Notes under the pieces: model-generated
What the model was told of the DNA's origin: nothing
The model's input: only the letters and a program-made list of their open reading frames with translations
Databases searched by the model: none
DNA from: Gammaproteobacteria bacterium
GTDB lineage: Bacteria > Pseudomonadota > Gammaproteobacteria > Pseudomonadales > Halieaceae
NCBI GenBank assembly: GCA_030426545.1
Contig: JAUHYL010000008.1
Location: forward strand, 1-64,000
Length of the DNA: 64,000 nt
Direction of reading: 5' to 3'
Made by a program: the position numbers and the translations under genes
Shown: positions 30,515-40,174 of the stretch, piece by piece
How positions within the stretch are numbered: position 1 is the stretch's first letter
Layout: the number at the start of each line of letters is the position of its first letter

Positions 30515-31282
30515 ATGTTGAATAAACGACGCTTCTCCACAGTATCAACACTTGTTGCCGCACTTTTATCGCCGCTTACCGGTCACGCAAACGACTGGCA
30601 ATTTGAACTGGAGCCCTACCTCTTCGCCAGTTTTATCGACGGCGAAGCCTCTGCAGGGCGCGTGGAAGGCGCCCCTGTCGATATGGATTTCAAGGACGAC
30701 ATTTTCGACAACCTGGATTCAGCACTCATGGTGCACATGGAGGCCCTGCATGACAGCGGTTGGGGCGTCATGCTGGACTATTCGTTTATGAAATTGAAAA
30801 ACGATATCTCACTCCCCCTGAACGCTGAACTGGATACAAAAATGCGGCAGGGTGTGCTCGAAGTCGACGGCTTCTACCGGCGCGCATGGGGCGACGCCAC
30901 GATCGACTATACAGCCGGCGTTCGCTGGTGGGATCAGGACATCGACGTTGAACTGGACACCGCGGTATTGCCAGGCGACCGCAAGATCGACATCGAAGAG
31001 GACTGGGTAGACATCGTTGTCGGCGCCCGCCTGCAACAGCCACTCAATGACAACTGGACCTTCGTCGCTCGCGGCGATATCGGCGGCTTTGGACTGGAAG
31101 CGGACTTCACATCACAGCTCACCGTTGGCCTGAAGTACCGCATGAACGAGGCCTTTGTGCTGGATATCAATTACAAGGCGATCTGGGTTGATTACGACAA
31201 CGGCGACCAGGGTGAATCTGGCTACTTTGCGTACGATACGGTTACCCAGGGGCCGGCATTGGGTTTGATTTTTCAGTTCTGA
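30515..31282 (+). CDS. Outer-membrane beta-barrel protein
   Basis: Signal peptide; alternating amphipathic strands; terminal aromatic 'ALGLIFQF'. Confidence 0.75.
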   Translation: MLNKRRFSTVSTLVAALLSPLTGHANDWQFELEPYLFASFIDGEASAGRVEGAPVDMDFKDDIFDNLDSALMVHMEALHDSGWGVMLDYSFMKLKNDISLPLNAELDTKMRQGVLEVDGFYRRAWGDATIDYTAGVRWWDQDIDVELDTAVLPGDRKIDIEEDWVDIVVGARLQQPLNDNWTFVARGDIGGFGLEADFTSQLTVGLKYRMNEAFVLDINYKAIWVDYDNGDQGESGYFAYDTVTQGPALGLIFQF

Positions 31283-31405
31283 GAGCGGACATCAGGTGTT
31301 GCTTGAGAACCCCGAAGAAATCAGATATTCACCGGGCGGCTACCAGTACCAGATGTTAGAGTGGCGTCACACTCAGCCCCCGGTCGAACCCCAGGATACC
31401 GCAGC

Positions 31406-32227
31406 ATGAACAACACCCGTAGTGATCTCAACCTGGCCCTCTTCTGCGATTTCGAAAATGTTGCGCTGGGGGTCCGTGACGCCAAATTCCCCAAGTTTGA
31501 TGTCCAGCTTGTGCTGGAACGGGTCTTGCTGCGCGGCAGCATCGTGGTCAAAAAGGCCTATTGCGACTGGGATCGTTACAAGGACTTCAAAGCAGTGATG
31601 CACGATGCCGCGTTCGAGCTGATAGAGATCCCGCACACTCGCCAAAGTGGCAAGAACTCCGCCGATATCCGCATGGTCGTCGACGCCCTGGACCTGTGTT
31701 ACACCAAAGAGCATATTGATACGTTCGTCATCATTTCCGGGGATTCTGATTTTTCCCCACTGGTCAGCAAGCTGCGCGAGAACGCCAAGGTTGTTATAGG
31801 GGTGGGCGTCAAAAATTCAACTTCGGATTTACTCACGCATAACTGTGATGAGTTTATTTACTACGATGACCTCGTCCGCAATGAATCCACGGCCAAAAAA
31901 ACCAAGCGCAAATCTTCAAAGCCCAAAACCACCAGGAAAAGTGCCAAGCCAGGCAACAGCAATACCGAAGAGGGTTCCATGGACGAGGCGATAGCGCTGA
32001 TCCTGGAGACTGCCGAGGATCTGCTGGCGGATTCGGGTGATCGGGACAAGCTCTGGGGCTCAATGGTGAAACAAACCATCAAACGCCGCAAACCCGGGTT
32101 CAACGAACGCTTCTACGGTGTCCGCTCCTTCAGCGACTTGCTGGAGGAGGCTGAAAATCGCGGACACCTCAAGCTGCAACTCGATGAGCGATCCGGGGGC
32201 TACACTATCGAACTTGCGGAGCAATAA
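31406..32227 (+). CDS. NYN (PIN-like) domain protein with C-terminal OST-HTH/LOTUS-like domain
   Basis: 'LALFCDFENVALGV', 'NSADIRMVVDALDLCY', 'TFVIISGDSDFSPLVSKLRENAKVVIGVG'; basic linker; 'LWGSMVKQTIKRRKPGFNERFYGVRSFSDLLEEAENRGHLKL'. Confidence 0.88.
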   Translation: MNNTRSDLNLALFCDFENVALGVRDAKFPKFDVQLVLERVLLRGSIVVKKAYCDWDRYKDFKAVMHDAAFELIEIPHTRQSGKNSADIRMVVDALDLCYTKEHIDTFVIISGDSDFSPLVSKLRENAKVVIGVGVKNSTSDLLTHNCDEFIYYDDLVRNESTAKKTKRKSSKPKTTRKSAKPGNSNTEEGSMDEAIALILETAEDLLADSGDRDKLWGSMVKQTIKRRKPGFNERFYGVRSFSDLLEEAENRGHLKLQLDERSGGYTIELAEQ

Positions 32228-32286
32228 CCCGCGCGGATTACGCGGAACCGCGGCAACTACCTCACCCTCTTCCCTGGGACCCACAT

Positions 32287-33336
32287 ATGGAATCCATAAG
32301 CACAGAAACCCTGAGCTGGATCGGCATCCTCTTTTGCATCAGTCAATCTGCGATGTTTTCCGGCTCAAATCTGGCCTTCTTTTCACTCAGTAGACTGCAA
32401 CTCGAGGTAGAAGTTAAGCACGGCAGCAAGGGGGCGGCACGCATCCTTGAACTGCGCAAGGATTCAAACTACCTGCTCACCACCATCCTCTGGGGCAACG
32501 TTGGCATCAACGTACTGCTCACGCTCCTCTCCGATTCGGTACTGGCGGGCGTACTGGCCTTTCTCTTCTCGACCTTTTTCATCACCATTTTCGGGGAGAT
32601 ACTGCCCCAGGCCTACTTTTCCCGGAATGCCCTGCGCATGGCAGCTCTGCTGGCACCCGTCATCCGCTTTTACCAGTTTCTGTTCTATCCGGTGGCCAAG
32701 CCTTTCGCCCGCTTGTTGGACGGCATGCTCGGCAAGGAAGGCATCGAATACTTCCGCGAGCAGGAACTGATCACCATGATCAAGGCCCATATTGAATCAG
32801 AGCATGCCGAGGTAGACGAGGTGGAAGGCCTGGGCGCGTTGAACTTTCTGACCATGGACGACATCAAGGTCATCGAGGAAGGCGAGCGGGTGGAAAGCGA
32901 TTCCATCATACGGCTGCCGACAACCGTCGATTTACCGCTGATACCCGAAGTCACCCGGGCGGCGAACGACCCGTTCTTGCAGAAGGTGAACGCCAGCGGC
33001 CATCACTGGGTGGTGCTGGCTGACCTCGATGGAGAACCGCAACTACTGCTGGACGCCGACGGCGCCCTGCGCGCGGCACTCATGAATGACGACGAACCTT
33101 TTGATGTTTACAGTTACTGTCGGCGTCCGCTGGTAATACGGGATCAGAACAAAACCATCGGTGAGGTGATCACCTATCTCAGGTCACTCCGGCAGCCCGG
33201 CCAGCCAGACGATGCAGCAATCGATTATGACGCCGTGCTGATCTGGGGCGAGGCGCCGCGTATCATCACCGGCGCGGATATACTCGGCAAACTGCTCAAG
33301 GGCATCAAGCCGCAGGAAGCGCCCTCTATGGCCTGA
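32287..33336 (+). CDS. DUF21/CNNM transmembrane domain protein (CorC/HlyC-like)
   Basis: 'SQSAMFSGSNLAFFSLSRLQLEVE', 'TFFITIFGEILPQAYFSRNALR'. Confidence 0.85.
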   Translation: MESISTETLSWIGILFCISQSAMFSGSNLAFFSLSRLQLEVEVKHGSKGAARILELRKDSNYLLTTILWGNVGINVLLTLLSDSVLAGVLAFLFSTFFITIFGEILPQAYFSRNALRMAALLAPVIRFYQFLFYPVAKPFARLLDGMLGKEGIEYFREQELITMIKAHIESEHAEVDEVEGLGALNFLTMDDIKVIEEGERVESDSIIRLPTTVDLPLIPEVTRAANDPFLQKVNASGHHWVVLADLDGEPQLLLDADGALRAALMNDDEPFDVYSYCRRPLVIRDQNKTIGEVITYLRSLRQPGQPDDAAIDYDAVLIWGEAPRIITGADILGKLLKGIKPQEAPSMA

Positions 33337-33346
33337 GTTCACCGCA

Positions 33347-34768
33347 TCAGGCCTGGCGATGGATAATTACATCCTCACCGGTTTCGGCGCGAATCACCTC
33401 CCTCGCCTGCTCAGCTTCCAGCGCTTCAGCCTGGCCGGTGCTGCCGCCGACCATCTGATTCATGACCTTGGCGGCTACCAGGTCGCCGGTGACATTCAGC
33501 GCGGTACGGCTCATATCCAGAATTCGATCCACCCCCATCAGCAGCGCAACTCCGGAAGGGGGTATGCCAACACTGGAGAGCACCATTGCCAGGATCACAA
33601 TGCCCACACCCGGTGTTGCCGGTGAACCGATGGACGCGCCAACGGCAGTCACAACCACCAGGGCAAGCCCTCCGATGCCGATATCAACGCCGTAAACCTG
33701 CGCCAGGAAGATCGTCGCTACGCCCTGGTAGAGCGCCGTGCCGTTCATGTTGATCGTCGCACCCAGCGGAATCACGAACTGCGACACCGACGGATGCACA
33801 CCCAGTTTCTCCTCACTGACCTTGATCGACAACGGCATGACCGCGGCCGAACTGGAGGTTGAAAATGCCAGCAGGATGACCTCTTTAACGGCGCCCAGAA
33901 ACGCCAGCGGCGACTCCCGCGTGAACATGAAGAGAATCGCAATGTACATGAGCAGCAGCAGGAACAGCCCGGCAATGACCGTCGCCACATAGACCAGCAT
34001 TCCCAGAAGCGCCTCGAATCCCAGCCGCGCAGTGAGCTGCACCATCAGGCCAAAGACTGCAAGCGGTGCCAACAGCATCGCCCACCGGACAATGGTCATG
34101 CAGACTTCCTGCAGTGAACCCAGCAAATCCAGCATGGGCCTGGCCTGCGTTGGCGGCATCAACACCAACGCCACACCGATCATCACTGCAAAAATCACCA
34201 CCTCCAGGGTGTTACTTTCAACCATGGAGGTCAGCGGATTGGAAGGCAGAATACTGATAAACGTCTGCGGCAAGTCGCGCATGCTGATGCCTGCCGCGCC
34301 GGTCTGCACTGCCTGACCGACTTCGGCAGTGGCGTGTAGCGCCTGGCTGTCAACGTAGTTGCCCGGCTTGATCAGCAGGGCCAATGCCAGGCCGATAACG
34401 ATGGCCACAGCGGTGGTCAGCACAAAGTAGATAACAACCCTCAGTCCAACCCGGCGCAATTGCTCATAATCCTCGGTTGCGGCGAGCCCACGCACTATCG
34501 AGGCGAAAACCAGCGGGATAACAATCATCTGGATCATGGCGAGAAACAACTGGCCAGGAAATGCCAGCCAGTTGCTGGTTACCTCTGCGGTCGCTGCACT
34601 GACCAGACCGGTTTCCGGCCCGATAATAATACCGAGCACAATGCCAGCCACCATGCCGATCATGACCTGTAACCACAATCGTCCGCGGATAAGCCCCTGT
34701 AACTGGTCGGACAGGTACTTGAGTGACCTCGGGTAGAGCCGACTCCTCGAAGGCACTTCACTCATCAT
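33347..34768 (-). CDS. Dicarboxylate/amino acid:cation symporter (DAACS family)
   Basis: 'LFLAMIQMIVIPLVFASIVRGLA', 'AFSTSSSAAVMPLSIKVSEEKLGV', 'VIPLGATINMNGTALYQG'. Confidence 0.93.
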   Translation of the reverse strand: MMSEVPSRSRLYPRSLKYLSDQLQGLIRGRLWLQVMIGMVAGIVLGIIIGPETGLVSAATAEVTSNWLAFPGQLFLAMIQMIVIPLVFASIVRGLAATEDYEQLRRVGLRVVIYFVLTTAVAIVIGLALALLIKPGNYVDSQALHATAEVGQAVQTGAAGISMRDLPQTFISILPSNPLTSMVESNTLEVVIFAVMIGVALVLMPPTQARPMLDLLGSLQEVCMTIVRWAMLLAPLAVFGLMVQLTARLGFEALLGMLVYVATVIAGLFLLLLMYIAILFMFTRESPLAFLGAVKEVILLAFSTSSSAAVMPLSIKVSEEKLGVHPSVSQFVIPLGATINMNGTALYQGVATIFLAQVYGVDIGIGGLALVVVTAVGASIGSPATPGVGIVILAMVLSSVGIPPSGVALLMGVDRILDMSRTALNVTGDLVAAKVMNQMVGGSTGQAEALEAEQAREVIRAETGEDVIIHRQA

Positions 34769-34781
34769 TCAGGTTTCCGCT

Positions 34782-35192
34782 CTACTTCTGTATGTCACGA
34801 TTAAGTAGCTTCTCCGCGCGCGTTTCAAGCTGCTTCTTATCACGCAGGAAATCAAAACCATCGTTTTTTGCGGGGTTCAACGCGGGCTTTCCGGCTGCGG
34901 GCGACTCTGCGGACTTCGACACATCGGTGGGTGACGTCTTTCCACCCGCCGTGCGCAGAACCGCCAGGAAAAGATAGGCCAGGACACCGCTAACCAGCGC
35001 CAGCCACTTGAGCACAAATGACCAGACGAGGAACTCGTCATTGCCGGACAACTCAACGTATCCCAGATACTCACCGTGCAACACATGCACCAGCACCACA
35101 AAAACGATCAAGGCCAACAGGCCCTTCCAGCGCGGGCGCAGCCAAAGCAGGGCTCCGCTGACCAGGGTGAAGCGCAGGAGCTGATTCAGCAT
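34782..35192 (-). CDS. Hypothetical membrane protein
   Basis: Two to three hydrophobic segments; start codon overlaps the stop of the upstream gene (TGATG). Confidence 0.6.
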   Translation of the reverse strand: MLNQLLRFTLVSGALLWLRPRWKGLLALIVFVVLVHVLHGEYLGYVELSGNDEFLVWSFVLKWLALVSGVLAYLFLAVLRTAGGKTSPTDVSKSAESPAAGKPALNPAKNDGFDFLRDKKQLETRAEKLLNRDIQK

Positions 35193-35452
35193 CAGCTCAA
35201 TCCGAGGGTAATCAGCAGCGCCACGACGGCAGATTGCTTGATGCTGCGCTTCACTTTGTCTTCCTCATCCTTGACGATGACTTCCAGTTCATCCTCGCTG
35301 AAATCTTCGAACTGTCGCTCAGACAGGGCAATGCGCGCCTTGGCCTGAGTAATAGCCCGCTCGCGGATTCTGGACTCGTATTTGCCCACCACGCCGTTTT
35401 TCAGTTCACCTATCTTGCCCAGCATCCACCTCTCCTTCGCGAACTCACCCAT
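35192..35452 (-). CDS. Hypothetical protein with C-terminal hydrophobic segment
   Basis: MGEFAKERWMLGKIGELKNGVVGKYESRIRERAITQAKARIALSERQFEDFSEDELEVIVKDEEDKVKRSIKQSAVVALLITLGLS. Confidence 0.6.
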   Translation of the reverse strand: MGEFAKERWMLGKIGELKNGVVGKYESRIRERAITQAKARIALSERQFEDFSEDELEVIVKDEEDKVKRSIKQSAVVALLITLGLS

Positions 35453-35773
35453 TTTGGGTGCCAGGGCCACCCTGCCGCAAGCCTCGCCTGTTGTAAACCA
35501 CTCGCTCTGACCACGCCGAAACGGCTTCAACCAGAACGTTATTTAATATTTATTAAACAATAGGTTACAAGATATTTCTCAGAATTTATCCAAGGTTGAT
35601 TCCGGGGCCGACAGCCACTCCCTAGCGCGCCAACCGCCTACCGCATTTGGGTAATCCCGCCCGCCCCCGGAGCGACCTCTGCTCACTTATCCTTGGCTAA
35701 GCGGTGGCGCCACAAGCGCAAGATAGTCACACCAGTAACCACGCAGTCACTGCCGCCGTTAAGGGGTAAAGCC

Positions 35774-35956
35774 ATGGCCGTTTATGGCGAGAAACAGCGA
35801 AGACCGTCCATCTTCATCGAGATCGGTGAAGAGGCCTACAAACAAAACACTGTCTACTGCCCGTGGCACGAAATTCTGTCCGGGCGGCCGACTGCAAAAC
35901 CCGATTCATCCTCTGTCGAGGGCATCAGACGCTTGATCATGGATCGAAAGTCCTAG
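35774..35956 (+). CDS. Small hypothetical protein (60 aa)
   Basis: MAVYGEKQRRPSIFIEIGEEAYKQNTVYCPWHEILSGRPTAKPDSSSVEGIRRLIMDRKS; no recognised family. Confidence 0.35.
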   Translation: MAVYGEKQRRPSIFIEIGEEAYKQNTVYCPWHEILSGRPTAKPDSSSVEGIRRLIMDRKS

Positions 35957-36253
35957 CCTGAGCCAAGCCGAATCGGTCTCCGTTAAATGGCCCGCCACCG
36001 GCCTTTTTTTGTGGCGACCAGCACACTTACGAGCGGACGCCACCGCAACAATCTTCCCCGAAAGTGGTCACTTTGTGGACGCTTTCGGCGACCCCCTTCT
36101 ACACTGGCATTGATCCAGAACATGGAATTCGGCTGCGGACGGATACCCCCGCTTGATATACTGGGCTGTCAGCTTTGGATCAACTCACCACGATACGCAG
36201 GCAGGCTCAACGCCAGCCAGGGCGCCGGGCTCAACGCGCTGAGACAGCTATGA

Positions 36254-36373
36254 TTGCGTACCCTGTTTGCCTGGGTTGTGTACCGGTTCGATCGGGTGAT
36301 AAATCCGCGCTTTAACCTGATCTTCCACAGCGACGAATTTTATGAGAACCAGGGCACACTGCCGGAGAATTAG
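36254..36373 (+). CDS. Candidate 39-aa small ORF (TTG start)
   Basis: LRTLFAWVVYRFDRVINPRFNLIFHSDEFYENQGTLPEN, preceded in frame by TGA; amino-acid composition looks protein-like. Confidence 0.25.
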   Translation: MRTLFAWVVYRFDRVINPRFNLIFHSDEFYENQGTLPEN

Positions 36374-36478
36374 TATGCGCACTCTAATAGAATCTGTCGT
36401 AATGACGCGAGATATGTAGGAGTTTGATACTCCCTGCAGGATAACAACGTCGGGGACCAGCCAGTGAGGGGACGGGGC

Positions 36479-38758
36479 ATGAATGACCTGGTGCTACCGC
36501 AACAGTTTCAGGCCAGAATTCGCAAAACGCAGCGCAAGCTGGGCTTTTCGCCGCGCTCCAGACGTTCAGTGCGCATCGAGGAAGCCTCGGGCATGCGCGT
36601 CAGCATTTCATCTGATCTCCCACACGCTGCCGATCACTGCGCCAGCATTTTCGAGAAGAACTACCTGCTATGGCGCGACCGGGATCGCTACGCCGCATGG
36701 GGCCAGTATAAACGCCAGCATTACACGGTTGCCGTGGGCGGCGGCAATACGCTCAAAGCCCAGTACCAGGCCATGGTCGACAAGCTACACTCGCGCGTGG
36801 ACTGGATACACCATGTGCGCTTTTTTTTCCTGGAAGACTCCTCCGGCGAAGGTAAATGGGAAAGCCCGCAGGACGGGCTCATCAACAGCTTTCTCACGCC
36901 ACTGGTACGCAAGCTTATTATTCATCGCGGTATGCGCCCGCTGGCCAGGACGCTGGAGCTCGGCGATCAGGCAGACCCGCACGAAATCCTCGAAGAGCTG
37001 ATCCGGCGGGTGGTCAACCCGATGGATATGAGCGAGGTCCGCAGCGCCCTGAGGCGCAAGAACAATCGCGAGGCCATGCGCCTGGCGAAGGAAGAAGCTG
37101 CTCGCTATGAACTGGATATTCAGCACAAGCTGGGCGGGAGTATGTCTTTTCACCATATCACCAGCGGCATCGGCAAGGATGGCGCGCTGGGAGCCCTTAC
37201 CCCCTACCTGCCGGCATTGAGCGAAACCGACCCCGGCGTAATCGCGATCAAGCGAGATAAGGGCGCCATACGCGTGGCCCTGAATCGAGGCGTTTTTACC
37301 AACGCCGAGCGGGTTTCACTTATTGTATCGGGCACCCACAAGCTACGCGCCCTTGGCCGCCTTGAGATGGAAGAAACCGCCAACTTTGAACAGACGGTGA
37401 TGGAAACGCCGCTGCGACTATTGCGGGCCACGCGCGATATTGGCGAACGCGTACAGGTATTCGCCGACGAGCAGTCGCTGCATTTCGAGGAAACGCTTTT
37501 TCAGTTCAAGGAGAAGGGTCAAACGCTGCAAAACAAGGCGGAAACCCGGGAGGGGCAGGAAAAACAGGGCACGCATATCCTGCTGATGCACGGCTTCATG
37601 GGCCTGTTCAGCTTCGCCAGCTTTCTCATTCGCCTGCCCAGCGCATGGACCGTGTCGGCATTGCACCGTGGCAGCTATGCCAAAACGCTGCCCGAAGCCG
37701 AAATATTCCCCTACTACGCGCGGGTGCTGCGCAAATGCATCCTCAAGCTCTGGAATCAGGGCCACCCGGTTCCCATCGCTGGACATTCCATTGCGGGCAT
37801 TATTATCGATCACTTGTTGCTCTCGGTGCTCGACGACTACGACGCGCCCATCAAACCCTACGCGCAGTTGAAGGAGCAGGATAAAAAACTGGTCGATGCC
37901 ATGCGCGCGTCAGGCATTATCAGCCTCGCGACCTGGGCGCCGTCTGATGCGCCACACACAGCCGCTAATATCCGTAACGTCTTGTCTCACTACTTCAAGA
38001 AGGAAGAACTGGACTACACCGGCTTCGATCGGGTTTACCGGGAGCCGGGCCGCGAACTCGAATTGGTGCCCGAGGCAAACATCTCGGACGCAGACAGCCT
38101 GGGGCGGCTGGGCCGCTTTCTCGACACGCCCATAGCCGAGCCCATCGTCAACAGCTTCAATGGCGTGTTGCGCCAGCTGCTGAACAACAAGACCGTACAG
38201 CAGCGTATGTTGAACATAAACAGCCCCTACGTGCTGCGCCTGGTGGGAAGCAGGCTGCTAAAGACCGCCTCCTTCTACGGCTTGTTCAAGGAGGTCAACG
38301 CTGCGCTGCACAACCCGGTGGAATATCAGCGCCGACATTTGAAAGCGCTGGACATGATGGTTGAGTACGACATCCCCACGCTGTGCATCATTCACGAGGA
38401 CGATTTCCTTGTCTCCGCGCGCCGACACTCGGAAGAGCATCAACACCTGGTGGCGCTGCGCCTGGAGAAAGAAGGCGTAGAGCGGGAAAGAGACCTGGCG
38501 GTGACCACCCGCATGGTCACACTGCGACGCAGCAAAGACGAGCTACCCCTGGATCCGCTTAATCCGCACTTGCTGGTGATGTCTACTTCTAACGAGGGCG
38601 TGACCATGGCGCGCCAGGTAACCGCGGCGATGACGCGCTTCGTCAACGAAAACCTCGAGAAGGCGATCGCCAGGCGGCGCATCAAAGCACTGCCCAGCGT
38701 GCGCAAGTGGCGCGCCAAATACCCGTTACCCAAAGCGCGGCGCGGTAAAAGCCAGTAA
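36479..38758 (+). CDS. Putative fusion: sugar-phosphate isomerase/6-phosphogluconolactonase-like N-terminal domain + alpha/beta hydrolase
   Basis: N-terminal 'VAVGGGNTLKAQYQAMV ... VRFFFLEDS ... FHHITSGIGKDGALGALTP ... RVSLIVSGTHKLRALGRL'; C-terminal 'HILLMHGFMG', 'PIAGHSIAGIIIDHLL', 'IPTLCIIHEDDFLVSARRH'; start at ATG after GAGGGGACGGGGC. Confidence 0.7.
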   Translation: MNDLVLPQQFQARIRKTQRKLGFSPRSRRSVRIEEASGMRVSISSDLPHAADHCASIFEKNYLLWRDRDRYAAWGQYKRQHYTVAVGGGNTLKAQYQAMVDKLHSRVDWIHHVRFFFLEDSSGEGKWESPQDGLINSFLTPLVRKLIIHRGMRPLARTLELGDQADPHEILEELIRRVVNPMDMSEVRSALRRKNNREAMRLAKEEAARYELDIQHKLGGSMSFHHITSGIGKDGALGALTPYLPALSETDPGVIAIKRDKGAIRVALNRGVFTNAERVSLIVSGTHKLRALGRLEMEETANFEQTVMETPLRLLRATRDIGERVQVFADEQSLHFEETLFQFKEKGQTLQNKAETREGQEKQGTHILLMHGFMGLFSFASFLIRLPSAWTVSALHRGSYAKTLPEAEIFPYYARVLRKCILKLWNQGHPVPIAGHSIAGIIIDHLLLSVLDDYDAPIKPYAQLKEQDKKLVDAMRASGIISLATWAPSDAPHTAANIRNVLSHYFKKEELDYTGFDRVYREPGRELELVPEANISDADSLGRLGRFLDTPIAEPIVNSFNGVLRQLLNNKTVQQRMLNINSPYVLRLVGSRLLKTASFYGLFKEVNAALHNPVEYQRRHLKALDMMVEYDIPTLCIIHEDDFLVSARRHSEEHQHLVALRLEKEGVERERDLAVTTRMVTLRRSKDELPLDPLNPHLLVMSTSNEGVTMARQVTAAMTRFVNENLEKAIARRRIKALPSVRKWRAKYPLPKARRGKSQ

Positions 38759-38888
38759 CAGCCGAATACGCGCATTCTGCCTCGCAGACATAGCCCGCAA
38801 ATCACGGCGCAGGTGCGCTGGAACTGGCCATGCGGCAGCCTGAAGGCTTATTATAACGCCACCGCACCAACCTCTGGCCCCTGACCCA

Positions 38889-40112
38889 ATGACTTTCCTC
38901 TACCGACTCAGGGCGTATATCGCCGTCATGATGCTGCGCTATCTACCGCGCAATACGCCCATCGTATATTCCGGGGCCGGGTCGTCCCTGCAGCTGGTTG
39001 AGCAGCTGGCTTTACTGGGCCTGAACAAAGTGCTGGTCGTAACCGACGAGTTTCTGCATAACTCGGGATTGCTGAAAGAGGTACTGGAGGCCCTCAACGC
39101 CCACCATATCGCGTTCGAAATCTACGACGGCGTGCTACCCGACCCGAGCTTCGACCAGGTACAAGCTGGCGAGGCGCTCTACCGATCCACAGACTGCCAG
39201 GGCGTCTTTGCCATTGGCGGCGGCTCGGTGCTCGATGCCGCCAAGCTACTGTCTATTCTGCACACCAATCCGCGCACGCTTGCACAGTTTTTGCCCGCGC
39301 AGCGCTGTAAAAATGCCGGGGTACCCCTGTTTGCCGTACCGACCACTGCCGGTACGGGTTCGGAAATCACGCCCGTGGCAGTCATCACCGACCAGGAAAC
39401 ACACCAGAAGACGGCAGTGGTCGACACCAGGATGATTCCAGGCCATATCGCCCTGGATGCGGCAATAATGCGCACCATGCCCCCGGGCGTGACGGCCGCA
39501 ACCGGCATGGACGCACTGACGCACGCGGTAGAATCCTACTTGAGTCGCGGCTCCAATGAAGCCACGGAAAGACAGGCGGAGGCCGCCACCCGGCTGATCT
39601 TCAAACACCTGCCCACCGCCTGCAAGAACGGTGACGACCTGGTCGCAAGGGACGCGATGGCAACAGCAGCATTCTACGCAGGATCAGCATTCAGCCGCAC
39701 GTCGGTGGGCTACGTACATGCTATCGCGCATCAACTCGGAGCAATTTGCGGAACGCCCCACGGCAACGCCAATGCCATGGTCCTACCCGAGGTACTGACC
39801 GCCTATGGCGATTGCGTGCACGACCGGCTGGCCCAGTTGGCGAACAGGTGTGGTTTTGCAGGTGAGGGGCGTACTGAAGCTGCTGTCGCCACTGAATTTA
39901 TCAGCGCCATTGTAGACATGCGCGCAAAACTGGAGCTGCCCATTCTGCCGCGTGGGTTGCGGGATGAACACGTCACCGGCGTGGTCAAGGAGGCCATTCG
40001 GGAAACCGGCGAGCTGTATCCGGTACCGCGCTACTTCTCCGCCCAGGAAATTGAGCGCATCGTGCGCGGCCTGCTGCCGGCTTCACAACCGAAAACGACT
40101 GAATTGAACTGA
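38889..40112 (+). CDS. Iron-containing alcohol dehydrogenase
   Basis: 'GVFAIGGGSVLDAAKLL', 'AVPTTAGTGSEITPVAVITDQETHQKTAVVD', 'GMDALTHAVESYLSRGSNEATER', 'GYVHAIAHQLGAICGTPHGNANAMVLPEVL'. Confidence 0.95.
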   Translation: MTFLYRLRAYIAVMMLRYLPRNTPIVYSGAGSSLQLVEQLALLGLNKVLVVTDEFLHNSGLLKEVLEALNAHHIAFEIYDGVLPDPSFDQVQAGEALYRSTDCQGVFAIGGGSVLDAAKLLSILHTNPRTLAQFLPAQRCKNAGVPLFAVPTTAGTGSEITPVAVITDQETHQKTAVVDTRMIPGHIALDAAIMRTMPPGVTAATGMDALTHAVESYLSRGSNEATERQAEAATRLIFKHLPTACKNGDDLVARDAMATAAFYAGSAFSRTSVGYVHAIAHQLGAICGTPHGNANAMVLPEVLTAYGDCVHDRLAQLANRCGFAGEGRTEAAVATEFISAIVDMRAKLELPILPRGLRDEHVTGVVKEAIRETGELYPVPRYFSAQEIERIVRGLLPASQPKTTELN

Positions 40113-40174
40113 CTCCGGAAACGGTTACCAAAGCACGAATCCACAAGACACTGACTAATAAGAGATGATTGAAT

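Noticed and set aside
35957-36253. 88-aa ORF (MARHRPFFVATSTLTSGRH...) in the gap before the fusion gene
   Set aside because: Composition looks like random translation; no ribosome-binding site or motif support.
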